A DNA stretch of 48,890 nucleotides from contig JASHPK010000044.1 in assembly GCA_030038095.1 (NCBI GenBank), forward strand, positions 1 through 48,890, written 5' to 3'. The stretch's first letter is position 1; the number at the start of each line of letters is the position of its first letter. The notes under the pieces were generated by a model. That model did no database searches, was not told where the DNA came from, and saw only the letters and a program-made list of their open reading frames with translations. Below, piece by piece: positions 18,179-26,264 of this stretch. A program made the translations under genes and the position numbers. Origin of the DNA: Thermoplasmata archaeon. GTDB lineage: Archaea > Thermoplasmatota > Thermoplasmata > Lutacidiplasmatales > UBA184.

Positions 18179-19015
18179 GTGCCCTCTACTTTTCGGGGTG
18201 CGGGACCCGTCGGTCTATCGCCGGACCGGGGCGCGCCCGTCGGGGACGCGGTCCCGTACGTCGACCGGTCCGTACGGCTCCCCTCGCTGTTGACCCCGGC
18301 GGCCCGCAAGGGGGTCCGGCAGCGGATGCTCCTCTTCCGCCAGGCCTCCCTCGATCGAATCGCCGCACTGACCGAGGCCTCGCCGGCCGACCTCCAGCGG
18401 TTCCGGCGCGAGATCCGGGAGAGCGAGCTGCCCGACACGCTGCTGAACCGCGGGGCCGGAATGGCGTTCACCCGCGAGCTGCCGCAGGGGGCCCTCCTCT
18501 ATCTCCTCGTGCGCGCGGCCCGGCCCCGGGTCGTGGTCGAGACCGGCGTGCGCCCCGGATACTCGACCACCTGGATCCTCGCCGCGCTGCAGGCGAACGG
18601 GGAGGGACTGCTCACCTCGCTCGGTCCGGGTCCGACCGCCGGCCGGCCGAACGGCGTCCACGACGTGACGGTCGGCCAGTTCGTCCCCCCGGGCCTGCGG
18701 TCCCGCTGGACGCTCGCGCTCGGGAACACGGAGGAGCGACTGCGCGAGATCCTCGCCTCCGCCCGGGAGGTCGACCTCTTCTTCTACGACAACGGCCCGT
18801 CCGTCGCGCGCGCCCGCTTCGAGCTCCACGCCGCCTGGGAGGTCCTCTCCGACCGCGGGATCCTCCTCGCGCATCACATCGAGGCGAACGCGGCGTGGCG
18901 GGACTTCTGCCAGCTCCAGGGCGTGCCGCCGCAGACCCTCGACCCCGGTCCCCCGCCCATGGGCGCCCTTGGCGTCCGCCTCCAGGATGGGCGGATCGCG
19001 AAGGGCCCGGGCTAG
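18179..19015 (+). CDS. SAM-dependent methyltransferase-like protein
   Basis: About 278 aa from GTG 18179, chosen because GGAGGT lies three bases upstream; a TTG at 18152 is an alternative. A helical N-terminal third (about residues 40-95) leads into a Rossmann-like domain: 'VVVETGVRPGYSTTWILAAL' resembles SAM motif I, 'GNTEERLREIL' and 'VDLFFYDNGPS' resemble the later strands of O-methyltransferases of the class with a mobile N-terminal helix. The substrate is unknown. Its stop codon overlaps that of the convergent MoaB gene in one CTAG. Confidence 0.75.
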   Translation: MPSTFRGAGPVGLSPDRGAPVGDAVPYVDRSVRLPSLLTPAARKGVRQRMLLFRQASLDRIAALTEASPADLQRFRREIRESELPDTLLNRGAGMAFTRELPQGALLYLLVRAARPRVVVETGVRPGYSTTWILAALQANGEGLLTSLGPGPTAGRPNGVHDVTVGQFVPPGLRSRWTLALGNTEERLREILASAREVDLFFYDNGPSVARARFELHAAWEVLSDRGILLAHHIEANAAWRDFCQLQGVPPQTLDPGPPPMGALGVRLQDGRIAKGPG

Positions 19016-19542
19016 CGCTCGAGCTCCTCGACGAGGTGGATCGCCGCCGGAAGGATCAGCTTCTCGATCGCCGTGCGCACGGCCCGCTCGCTGCCGGGCA
19101 GCGCGAAGACCGGCTTGTTGCGGACGAGGAAGAGCGAGGCGCGGCTGATGATCGCGAGCGCGCCCACCTCGGCATAGCTCACGGTGCGGTAGATCTCGCC
19201 GAACCCCTCGAGCTTCCTTCCGCCCATCGCCTCGAGGGCGTTGACCGTCAGGTCGCGGGAGCTCACCCCGGTCCCTCCGACCGTCACGGCGGCCTCCACG
19301 GCGGGCTCGGCGAGCCACGGATCGAGCCGGTCCCGGACGTCGGCGACCGAGTTCGCGACGAGGCCGTAGTGCCGGACCTCGTGGCCGCCCTGCGCGAGGA
19401 GGTCCCGGGCGAGGTGGCCCGACGGATCGTCGTCCTCGGTGTGCGTATCCGAGACCGAGAGGACGGCGAATCCGAGGACGCGGTCGCCCCCGAGGTGGTG
19501 TCGGCGCGTCGCTGCAGGACCGGGATGCGCAGGACCGCTCAT
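19012..19542 (-). CDS. moaB: Molybdopterin biosynthesis protein MoaB/Mog family
   Basis: 176 aa from ATG 19542. Family motifs are 'AVLSVSDTHTEDDD', the substrate-binding 'TVGGTGVSSRDLT' and 'ALPGSERAV'. The family adenylates molybdopterin before metal insertion. The start ATG overlaps the MoaC stop (ATGA), so the two are translationally coupled, and RfcS lies just upstream. The first 20 residues are more polar than in most relatives. No other molybdenum cofactor gene or molybdoenzyme is in the window. Confidence 0.92.
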   Translation of the reverse strand: MSGPAHPGPAATRRHHLGGDRVLGFAVLSVSDTHTEDDDPSGHLARDLLAQGGHEVRHYGLVANSVADVRDRLDPWLAEPAVEAAVTVGGTGVSSRDLTVNALEAMGGRKLEGFGEIYRTVSYAEVGALAIISRASLFLVRNKPVFALPGSERAVRTAIEKLILPAAIHLVEELER

Positions 19543-19988
19543 GCTTCCGTTCCGCCCGCCTTCTCCTTCGACATGACGCGGACGGGGCCGAGGGAGGTCG
19601 CGGGATAGAGTCCCCGCGCATCCTTCTCGAGGTACTTGACCATGTCCCATACCGTGAGGAGCGCGACGGTGGCGGCGACGAGGGCCTCCATCTCGACCCC
19701 GGTCCGATCGACCGTCTCCGCCTCCGCCCGGACCCGGACCCCCCGCCCGCTCGGGCGGACCTCGACGCGGCTCGAGGTCAGCGGAACCACATGGCAGTGG
19801 GGGATCAACTCGCTCGTCCGCTTCATCGCGAGGAGGCCGGCGAACTCGGCGGCCGATACGGGGTCCCCCTTCTCGACCTCGCGGCGCCGGATGGCGCGCC
19901 GAGTGCTGGGCCGCAGGGTGATCTCGCCCTCGGCGACCGCCCGCCGGCGGACGGGGGGCTTGTTCGCGACGTCTCGTTGCCGGGCCAT
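19539..19988 (-). CDS. moaC: Cyclic pyranopterin monophosphate synthase MoaC
   Basis: 149 aa. It contains the family core 'KRTSELIPHCHVVPL' and 'TGVEMEALVAATVALLTVWDMVKYLEKD', with catalytic Asp and Lys residues in the last segment. MoaC makes cyclic pyranopterin phosphate from the MoaA product. It starts five bases after the RfcS stop and overlaps moaB, forming a three-gene transcription unit RfcS-MoaC-MoaB. Confidence 0.95.
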   Translation of the reverse strand: MARQRDVANKPPVRRRAVAEGEITLRPSTRRAIRRREVEKGDPVSAAEFAGLLAMKRTSELIPHCHVVPLTSSRVEVRPSGRGVRVRAEAETVDRTGVEMEALVAATVALLTVWDMVKYLEKDARGLYPATSLGPVRVMSKEKAGGTEA

Positions 19989-19993
19989 GGGTC

Positions 19994-20980
19994 CTACGGG
20001 GTCTTCGGCGGAGCGCCAGCGGCCACGTGGGCGAGTACGGCCTCCATCTGGACCCGGTCGCTGGCTCCCTGCGCGAGGCGGAAGTCGACCTCGCCGAGGT
20101 ACTCGATCAGCCGGATCTTGTCGCGGGGGGGGAGCAGGGCGTCCGAGATGTCGGGGAGGTACCCGTGGATCGCGCGCAGGATCTCCTCGCCCGAAGCGCC
20201 CCGGTCCGTCAGGAGCGAGTAGAGCCGATCGCGGGCCTCCAAAAAGTTCCCGGCGAGCGCCGCGCCGAGCATCCCTTCCACCTCACGCCGGAGCGGGACG
20301 GTCGCGTACTCCTTGACGGTGGCCGCGCTCACCTCATCGGTGTGCGACGCGACGAGCTGCAGGAGGTTCACCGCGCGTCGCATGTCGCCCGCGCTCGCCG
20401 CGAGGATGGTCTCGACCGCCTCCGGCGCCACCCGTTTCCCTTCGCCCTTCGCGATCCGCTCGAGCTGGCCCCGGATCGCCTCGGGGGAGTAGGCCCGGAA
20501 CCGGAACACGGCGCACCGGGACTGGATCGGATCGATGATCCGGGAGGAGTAGTTGCACGACAGGATGAACCGACAGGAGCCGGAGTACCGCTCCATGAGG
20601 CGACGGAGCGATGCCTGGGCCTCCTGCGTCAAGTTGTCGGCTTCGTCGAGGAACAGGATCTTGAACCCCACCTCCCCGAGCGGAGAGGTCCGGACGTAGT
20701 CCTTGATGGTGGTCCGAACGGTGTCGATCCCCCGCGTGTCCGACGCGTTGAGCTCGAGGAAATTCTGACGCCACTCGGATCCGTAGAGGTCGCGGCTGAG
20801 CGCCAGCGCCGCGGTCGTCTTGCCGGTGCCGGGGGGCCCGGCGAAGAGGAGATGGGGCATCGACCGCTTCGCCGCGTACGCCCGCAGGAGCGGGACGATC
20901 GCCTCCTGGCCGACCATCTCCTTCAGGGAGGCCGGCCGGTACTTCTCCACCCAGACGGCCTCTCCGGAACGCGCCGCCAT
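19994..20980 (-). CDS. rfcS: Replication factor C small subunit
   Basis: 328 aa, typical for the clamp loader small subunit. Walker A 'FAGPPGTGKTT' is at 46-56, Walker B 'LFLDEADNLT' near 110, and the sensor/arginine-finger region 'SCNYSSRIIDPIQSRC' near 145-160, with the clamp-loader SRC motif. The C-terminal helical domain that forms the pentamer collar follows. The complex loads PCNA onto primed DNA. The large subunit is not in the window. A minus-strand CTTAATAG element at 21011-21018 overlaps the end of the upstream gene. Confidence 0.96.
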   Translation of the reverse strand: MAARSGEAVWVEKYRPASLKEMVGQEAIVPLLRAYAAKRSMPHLLFAGPPGTGKTTAALALSRDLYGSEWRQNFLELNASDTRGIDTVRTTIKDYVRTSPLGEVGFKILFLDEADNLTQEAQASLRRLMERYSGSCRFILSCNYSSRIIDPIQSRCAVFRFRAYSPEAIRGQLERIAKGEGKRVAPEAVETILAASAGDMRRAVNLLQLVASHTDEVSAATVKEYATVPLRREVEGMLGAALAGNFLEARDRLYSLLTDRGASGEEILRAIHGYLPDISDALLPPRDKIRLIEYLGEVDFRLAQGASDRVQMEAVLAHVAAGAPPKTP

Positions 20981-21010
20981 GGGAGCTCCGGCGCCGGCCT
21001 TGCGGCGGGC

Positions 21011-21018
21011 CTATTAAG
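21011..21018 (-). promoter_or_regulatory. TATA box for the rfcS-moaC-moaB unit
   Basis: CTTAATAG on the minus strand is centred about 35 bases before ATG 20980. It includes the TAA stop codon (21014-21016) of the gene upstream. Confidence 0.5.
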
Positions 21019-21466
21019 CGCTTCTCGGCGGCTCCGCCGACGAATCGACTCGGCGGCGAGAGCCACCGGCCAGCCAGCGGACCTCCTGGGCTCGGTGGCG
21101 ACGGAACGCCTCGGCAAAGATTCGGCCGTACTGTCCGAGCGCCTGCCGATGGCCTCCGTGGTCCTCGCCTTCCACGACCCAGAGGAACCATCGCAACTGC
21201 TCGGCCGAGGTCACGAACCACCCGTGGTCCGCCCGGAGCACTCGAGCGAGCTCGTCGTCGCCGGTCCGGCCGATCTCCCCGTACGGGGGCTGCTCGCCGT
21301 GGCGCGTCACGGCTTGCGCAAAGACCTCGACCGCGTGACGGAGGTCCGGGAGCGAGAACTCGGCGAGCAGCACGAGCTGGTAGGCGATCTGCTCGAACCA
21401 GTCCACGAGGGCGTCCAGCTCGGTCGGAGTTAGGCGGATGTCGACCGGGGAACGTTCGCCGGTCAC
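21014..21466 (-). CDS. Hypothetical helical protein, 150 aa
   Basis: A GTG-started frame of 150 residues with normal coding composition. It appears largely helical ('LTPTELDALVDWFEQIAYQLVLLAEFSLPDLRHAVEVFAQAV' region), with several tryptophans in 'LRWFLWVVEG' and a basic, arginine-rich tail. No membrane helix, signal peptide or known motif is evident. It precedes rfcS on the same strand with 33 bases between, though rfcS seems to have its own TATA box. Function unknown. Confidence 0.6.
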   Translation of the reverse strand: MTGERSPVDIRLTPTELDALVDWFEQIAYQLVLLAEFSLPDLRHAVEVFAQAVTRHGEQPPYGEIGRTGDDELARVLRADHGWFVTSAEQLRWFLWVVEGEDHGGHRQALGQYGRIFAEAFRRHRAQEVRWLAGGSRRRVDSSAEPPRSA

Positions 21467-21821
21467 GACGCTCCACCAACCCGAAAAGGGATAGCGGTTC
21501 CCGGCGAGGCGTCCGGAGGAAACCGGACGAGGTCACCGCTCGTGAGCGTTCACCGTGCGTCCGGTCCATCCCTCCCGACCCTCTGCCGAAGAGCGTGAAC
21601 GCGCTGTCGGTCCGACCCCCCCTCGAGCACGCCCTTGCTGAACGAACCGCAAACCCGTGGGAACCCGACCCACGGGACCCGTCCCGGGAACGTCGGGGAG
21701 CGGGTCCTCGGATCCCTTCGGCCCCCCCCGCCGGCCCCGGGCTTTGGGCTCGCCGGGAACCTTAGATCGGAGGGCGATCGATCCGCGGGGACCCATATAG
21801 TCGCTGTCGCTCCGCCGGGAC
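21467..21821. other. Intergenic region upstream of the F1-like peptidase
   Basis: About 355 bases between divergent genes. Apart from the TATA box at 21795-21800, no gene, repeat or RNA fold is evident. The open frames crossing it have non-coding composition. Confidence 0.45.
21795..21800 (+). promoter_or_regulatory. TATA box for the proline iminopeptidase
   Basis: ATATAG is centred about 25 bases before ATG 21822, predicting transcription starting at the start codon. Confidence 0.6.
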
Positions 21822-22709
21822 ATGGCGCGCGACCGCCGGGAGGTTCGCGAGGGCTTCGCCAGGATCCATGGGTTTCGCCTGTACTGGAAAAGCGTCGGCG
21901 AGCCCGGACCCAAAGGCACCGTGGTGGTGCTCCACGGGGGACCCGGCTCGACCCATGATTATCTGCTGCCGTTCACGGACCTCGCGGACGCCGGGTACCG
22001 GGTCGTACTGTACGACCAGCTAGGTTGTGGCCGTTCCGACCTCGCCCGAGACGTGTCGGAGTACTCGATCGACCGAGACGTGAGGGACCTCGAGGAGCTG
22101 CGCGAAGCGCTCGAGCTCGGGCGGGTCCACCTGATCGGCTCGAGCTACGGGGGGGCCCTCGCCATCGCCTATGCGCTCGCGCACCCGGCCCCGTTGAAGA
22201 GCCTCGTCTCCGTCAGCGGCCTCGCGAGCGTGCCGCTCACGGTGCGGGGGATGGAGCGGCTGAAGGCCGAGCTGCCCGTCCCGCTCCCCGAGATCCTCGC
22301 CCGGTTCGAGGCGCGAGGGGATTTCCAGCATCCGGAGTATCTTCGCGCGGTCCGCGAGTTCTATCAGCGACATCTCTGCCGGCTCTCCCCGTGGCCGGCC
22401 GAGCTCACGTACTCGATCGAGCGCTCGAACGGCCCAAAGTACCTCACCATGAACGGCCCGAACGAGTTCACTATCACCGGGACGATCCGGGATTGGGACG
22501 TCACAGAGAAACTCGGGGAGATCCGGGTTCCGACCCTCGTGACCGCCGGCCGATACGACGAGGTGGTCCCGGAAGTCGCGGAGTCGATCCATCGGGGGAT
22601 TCCCGGCTCGGTCTACCGGATCTTCGACGCGAGCTCGCATACTGCATTCTGGGAAGAGCGGGACCGCTACTTCCGGGTCCTCAAGGAGTTCCTCGGCGGT
22701 CTCCCCTGA
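21822..22709 (+). CDS. pip: Proline iminopeptidase, tricorn interacting factor F1-like
   Basis: 295 aa alpha/beta hydrolase of family S33. The oxyanion-hole motif HGGPG is at 38-42 and the nucleophile elbow GSSYG at 106-110 (Ser108). Asp246 in 'RYDEVVPE' and His273 in 'SSHTAFWEE' complete the triad. These spacings match tricorn interacting factor F1 of Thermoplasma, which trims peptides left by the tricorn protease and removes N-terminal residues including proline. Tricorn itself is not in the window. No signal peptide, so it is cytoplasmic. Confidence 0.92.
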   Translation: MARDRREVREGFARIHGFRLYWKSVGEPGPKGTVVVLHGGPGSTHDYLLPFTDLADAGYRVVLYDQLGCGRSDLARDVSEYSIDRDVRDLEELREALELGRVHLIGSSYGGALAIAYALAHPAPLKSLVSVSGLASVPLTVRGMERLKAELPVPLPEILARFEARGDFQHPEYLRAVREFYQRHLCRLSPWPAELTYSIERSNGPKYLTMNGPNEFTITGTIRDWDVTEKLGEIRVPTLVTAGRYDEVVPEVAESIHRGIPGSVYRIFDASSHTAFWEERDRYFRVLKEFLGGLP

Positions 22710-22778
22710 GCGCCGGTGGGTTTCGGGGTGGAGAGCCGCCCCCGCTCGGACGGCTCTCTCGAGGGCCGGCGGGTCGAG

Positions 22779-22785
22779 ATATTAA
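22779..22785 (+). promoter_or_regulatory. TATA box for the S49 peptidase
   Basis: ATATTAA lies about 35 bases before ATG 22817, implying a leader of roughly 10 bases. Confidence 0.55.
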
Positions 22786-22816
22786 CCCGAAGCGCTTCGC
22801 ATCCTGCCGAGGGAGC

Positions 22817-23611
22817 ATGCGTGAGATCCTGGCCCACGTGCCCTTTCGCGGAACGATCCGGGAGCGATCGGTCGAGCCCTACGTCCGTTTGCTGAAGGCC
22901 CTGCGGTACCGCCGACGCGTTCGGGGGGTCCTCCTCGACATCTCGAGCGGCGGAGGAGAGTCGATCGCCTCGATGGACTTCTACCTCGCCGTGCGGCGGC
23001 TCAACGAGCTGAAGCCCGTCTACGCGTCGATCGGGTCGATGGGCGCGTCCGGGGCCTACCTGGCCGCCCTCGGCGCCCGTCGCATCTTTGCCTACCCGGA
23101 ATCGACCGTGGGCTCGATCGGGGTCATCATGCCCCATGTCGCCGTGCGGGAGTTGCTCCGGCGCCTCGGCATCTCGGTGGAGCTCGTGCACGCCGGGCGG
23201 CACAAGGACGCGTATCAGGGATACCGGCCCCTGACGGAGGAGGAACGGGCGAAGCTCCAGGCGATCGCCGAGGAGGGGTACGACCTCTTCGTCCGCCTTG
23301 TGGCGGAGGCCCGGAAGCGCCCCGTGGAGGAGATCCGTGCCCTCGCGACCGGCGAATTCTGGACGGGGGCCCAAGCGCTCAAGCTCGGGCTGGTCGACCA
23401 GTTGGGCGACCGGGAGCTGGCGCTCGAGGAGCTCGCCCGCCTGACGGGGGTGCCCTCCCGGAAGGCCGTGAGGGTCGGACCGCCCCGAACGCTCCTCGAC
23501 CGGATGCTCACGGGGAGCGCGAGCGATGTCGGCGGGGGACTCGCAGGACGCCTTCACGACGCGGTGGAGGACTCGATCCTCGACCTCGGGGGACCGGGTC
23601 TGCTCCGGTGA
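22817..23611 (+). CDS. S49 family (SppA-like) serine peptidase, short form
   Basis: 264 aa from ATG 22817. The ClpP-crotonase-like fold carries 'DISSGGGESIASM', the nucleophile region 'GSMGASGAYLAA' (Ser78) and the general-base lysine in 'AGRHKDAYQGYRPLT' (Lys130), as in SppA-type signal peptide peptidases. The expected 'GEFWTGAQALKLGLVDQLG' segment is also present. Unlike SppA, no N-terminal membrane helix is visible, so it may be cytoplasmic or peripheral. It precedes the Sec61-beta gene, which fits a role near the membrane, although that gene has its own TATA box. Confidence 0.88.
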   Translation: MREILAHVPFRGTIRERSVEPYVRLLKALRYRRRVRGVLLDISSGGGESIASMDFYLAVRRLNELKPVYASIGSMGASGAYLAALGARRIFAYPESTVGSIGVIMPHVAVRELLRRLGISVELVHAGRHKDAYQGYRPLTEEERAKLQAIAEEGYDLFVRLVAEARKRPVEEIRALATGEFWTGAQALKLGLVDQLGDRELALEELARLTGVPSRKAVRVGPPRTLLDRMLTGSASDVGGGLAGRLHDAVEDSILDLGGPGLLR

Positions 23612-23702
23612 TGGGGCCGGCGAGGGATCCCGGATTCCGCGAGCCCTCGGGGCCCAAACCGACCTCCTCGGCGATGGGCGATCCGCGTCCGGCGATGAAG
23701 AG

Positions 23703-23709
23703 TTAAATA
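23703..23709 (+). promoter_or_regulatory. TATA box for Sec61-beta
   Basis: TTAAATA is centred 35 bases before ATG 23741, predicting a short leader. Confidence 0.6.
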
Positions 23710-23740
23710 GCGCCCATCCGCTGGGAACTTCGGGTCGGCC

Positions 23741-23902
23741 ATGCCTGACAACAAGCGCTCCGGCTTCTCGAGCGCCGCCGGTCTCATCCAATACTACGAC
23801 ATGGAGGAGACCCGGTCGCTCAAGATCAACCCGTACCTCGTGATGGGGATGGGGATCGGGGCGGCCGTGCTGGTGGAGATCCTGAACTGGCGCGTGATCT
23901 GA
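23741..23902 (+). CDS. secG: Preprotein translocase subunit Sec61-beta
   Basis: 53 aa. The archaeal Sec61-beta pattern is clear: a polar N-terminus with Ser-rich 'SGFSSAAGLIQYYDMEE', 'LKINPYLVMGMGI' and a single C-terminal membrane helix 'GAAVLVEILNW'. It is a small non-essential subunit of the SecYE protein-conducting channel. It ends seven bases before the stop of the convergent TYW1 gene. Confidence 0.92.
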   Translation: MPDNKRSGFSSAAGLIQYYDMEETRSLKINPYLVMGMGIGAAVLVEILNWRVI

Positions 23903-23908
23903 TCCGGG

Positions 23909-24898
23909 TCAAGCGGAGATCGCGCCGGTCGGCAGCATCGGAAGCTCCACACCTCTCGGTTCTCGGCCGGGCAAGTAGCGTCCCTCGGCCGTCCGTCCGA
24001 GCAGCACCACCTTCGACTCCGGCGACTCGTCCAGCACGAGGTACCCGGTGCGTTCGGCGAGCCGCCGGGCAAAGCGGTCGATCTCGTCGTGCTCGGGCAC
24101 GTGGTCCCGCCCGAGGCGCTGGCGCGACTTCCCCATGAAGACGTACCCCTTGGGCTCGATGAAGTCGGGCCGGGCGATCAGGTCGAGCTCGGAGTACGCG
24201 CCGATCCAGCCCAGGTTCCAGCCCCGGACGAGGGTGTGGCGGATCACGCGACGGGTCTTCAGGCCCCGCACGATCTCGAGCGACTCCGTGAGGCGACGCC
24301 ATGCGTCGTCCTGAGCCGGCAGGGTGAGCCGTTCGAAGATCGCCGCGTTCGGCGCCGTGACCGAGACGTAGAGCTGCGTCGGCAACGGATCGAGCGCCCG
24401 GAGCCCCTCGGGGTTCGTGCCGTTGGTGACAAGGAAGGTCGTGATCCCGCGTTCGTGGCAGAGCTCCAGGAAGCGGTTCATCTTGGGGTAGAGCGTCGGT
24501 TCGCCGGTGAGCGAGATCGCGACGTGCCGGGGCGCCTGTGACTCATCCCAGCGCTCCGGGCGGACGTCGGAGTCGCCCTTGAATCCCGAGAGGATCCGCT
24601 GCTGCGCTCCGATCGACCGCTCGAGCAGCGCCTCGGGGTCGTCGTATTCGGGCATGACCGAGTCGTTCTCCCACCCCTGGTTCCGCCAGCAGAAGCGACA
24701 GTGGAGGTTGCACGAGTCGATCGCGGGCGACATCTGCAGGCACCGGTGGCTCTCGATGCCGTAGAAGCGGCCCTTGTAGCAGTCCCGGCCCCGCACGAGC
24801 GATTCGCGCGTCCAGTAGCAGAGCTTGACGGCACTGTGCCGCCCGGTGAGCTGGTACCCCTGGCCTTCGAGCGCGGTCGAGAGGTCCTGGTCCCCCAT
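23909..24898 (-). CDS. taw1: tRNA 4-demethylwyosine synthase TYW1 (radical SAM)
   Basis: 329 aa from ATG 24898; the frame upstream is open but belongs to the opposite-strand MFS gene. The radical SAM cluster is CNLHCRFC (Cys63, 67, 70), and a second iron-sulfur cluster is expected from Cys27, Cys40 and Cys53, as in archaeal TYW1. Further family segments are 'ISLTGEPTLYPKM', 'TNGTNPEGL' and 'FIEPKGYVFMGKSRQRL'. The enzyme condenses pyruvate onto 1-methylguanosine 37 of tRNA-Phe to build the wyosine tricycle. No other wyosine gene is in the window. Confidence 0.96.
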   Translation of the reverse strand: MGDQDLSTALEGQGYQLTGRHSAVKLCYWTRESLVRGRDCYKGRFYGIESHRCLQMSPAIDSCNLHCRFCWRNQGWENDSVMPEYDDPEALLERSIGAQQRILSGFKGDSDVRPERWDESQAPRHVAISLTGEPTLYPKMNRFLELCHERGITTFLVTNGTNPEGLRALDPLPTQLYVSVTAPNAAIFERLTLPAQDDAWRRLTESLEIVRGLKTRRVIRHTLVRGWNLGWIGAYSELDLIARPDFIEPKGYVFMGKSRQRLGRDHVPEHDEIDRFARRLAERTGYLVLDESPESKVVLLGRTAEGRYLPGREPRGVELPMLPTGAISA

Positions 24899-24927
24899 CG
24901 GCGGTCTCGAAAACGACCCGGGTCCGT

Positions 24928-24936
24928 CCCATAAGC
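24928..24936. promoter_or_regulatory. Possible shared TATA-like element between TYW1 and MFS genes
   Basis: CCCATAAGC lies midway between divergent starts, 34 bases from ATG 24898 on the minus strand and 38 from ATG 24971 on the plus strand. The 72-base gap has room for little else. Both orientations are weak matches. Confidence 0.35.
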
Positions 24937-24970
24937 CTTTGCTTCGGCGAGCCTCGGCGCGGGGTCCCGT

Positions 24971-26215
24971 ATGGTGGAGCTCGACCGCAACGTCCGCTGG
25001 CTCGGTTTCGGTTCGGTGCTGCGCGCGACCGGCCAGAGCCTGATCTACCCGTACTTCTCGCTCTTCCTGCGCAACGTTCTCGGCGTGCCGTTCTTCGAGG
25101 TCGGGCTGCTCCTCACGATCGCCGGGATCGTCCCGCTCTGCGTCGTGCCGTTCGCCGGCCTGCTCACCGACCGCGTCGGCCGACGCCGGGTCTTCGTGGT
25201 CGCGATGGCGCTCGAAGCGAGCGCGGTGCTGCTCACGGCGGAGGCGATGAACCTGCGTTCCGTGGTCGCGCTCGTCATCCTCGTCACCCTCCTCGGAACG
25301 GTCGGGACCATCGGGGGCCCGGCGATCTCGGCGTACGTCGCGGATTTCGCGGCGGGCCACGAACGGACCCGGGGGTTCACCTGGATCCGGGTCGGCTGGA
25401 ACGTCGGGTTCACGCTCGGGGTGCTCTCGGGGGGCGTCCTCATCGGGTTCTTCGGGTTCGTCCTCGTCGGCCTCTTCGCCGGTACCGCGCTGCTCATCGG
25501 CGTCGCGTTCATCGCGGTCTTCCTCCAGCCGTCGCCCTACGACCTCCGCCTGCGCGAGGGATCGGTCCCCTCGGCCCCGCTCTCCATCCGCACGGGCAGT
25601 GTCCGCGACAGCTTCGGGATCCTGCGTCGCGACCGGGCGTTCCTCGTGCTCTGCGCCGGGGTGGCGCTCGTCTCCCTCTCGGTCGGCCAGTGGGGGGTGA
25701 CGTTCCCGCTCTACGTCAACTCCGTGCTGAAGATCCCCTACGCCATCCTCGGCGCGGGGCTGTCGCTCAACGGGATCCTGGTCGTCTTCGGCCAGCCGCC
25801 GACCACGAGCGCGTCGCGCGGCCATCGCCACACGGGGCTCGTCGTCGTCGGGACGGGGCTTTACGCCGCAGGGTTCCTCCTCCTCGCGGCGTTCGCCCTG
25901 TTCTCGGTCGCCCTGATCGTGGCGTTCTTCGCCGCCGTCTTCGTCCTCACCATGGGGGAGAACGTGGAGTCGATCCCGACGACCACGCTCCCCTCGAACC
26001 TCGCCCCGCCGACCGAGATCGGCTCGTACAACGGGGCGTTCGGCGCCCTCATGGGCGCCGGCTACACGTTCGCGCCCACGCTCGGCGGGTTCGCCCTCGG
26101 CCTCACGCCGAACCCGGTCCTCGTCTGGTCGCTGCTGATGGCGCCGGCGATCCCCGGCGTCCTGCTGGTCGCCTTCGCCGCCCGCCGCCTGCCACCGGCG
26201 GCGAACCTCGCGTGA
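24971..26215 (+). CDS. Major facilitator superfamily transporter
   Basis: 414 aa with about 12 predicted membrane helices in two halves, linked by a charged loop (near residues 180-210, 'SPYDLRLREGS'). Motif A between helices 2 and 3 is 'GLLTDRVGRRRV', the classical G-x3-D-R-x-G-R-R loop. Most similar to drug/metabolite efflux carriers by pattern, but the substrate cannot be assigned. It is divergent from TYW1 and convergent with an ABC exporter operon 50 bases away. Confidence 0.92.
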   Translation: MVELDRNVRWLGFGSVLRATGQSLIYPYFSLFLRNVLGVPFFEVGLLLTIAGIVPLCVVPFAGLLTDRVGRRRVFVVAMALEASAVLLTAEAMNLRSVVALVILVTLLGTVGTIGGPAISAYVADFAAGHERTRGFTWIRVGWNVGFTLGVLSGGVLIGFFGFVLVGLFAGTALLIGVAFIAVFLQPSPYDLRLREGSVPSAPLSIRTGSVRDSFGILRRDRAFLVLCAGVALVSLSVGQWGVTFPLYVNSVLKIPYAILGAGLSLNGILVVFGQPPTTSASRGHRHTGLVVVGTGLYAAGFLLLAAFALFSVALIVAFFAAVFVLTMGENVESIPTTTLPSNLAPPTEIGSYNGAFGALMGAGYTFAPTLGGFALGLTPNPVLVWSLLMAPAIPGVLLVAFAARRLPPAANLA

Positions 26216-26264
26216 GCGAAGGGTCCCGACTGCGCCGGAAACGGAGCGGTCGGCGGTCCGGCGG

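Noticed and set aside
25045-25831. Minus-strand upstream extension of the TYW1 frame to 25831
   Set aside because: It lies opposite the MFS transporter and has a charged, low-complexity composition. TYW1 begins at ATG 24898, where the family pattern starts.
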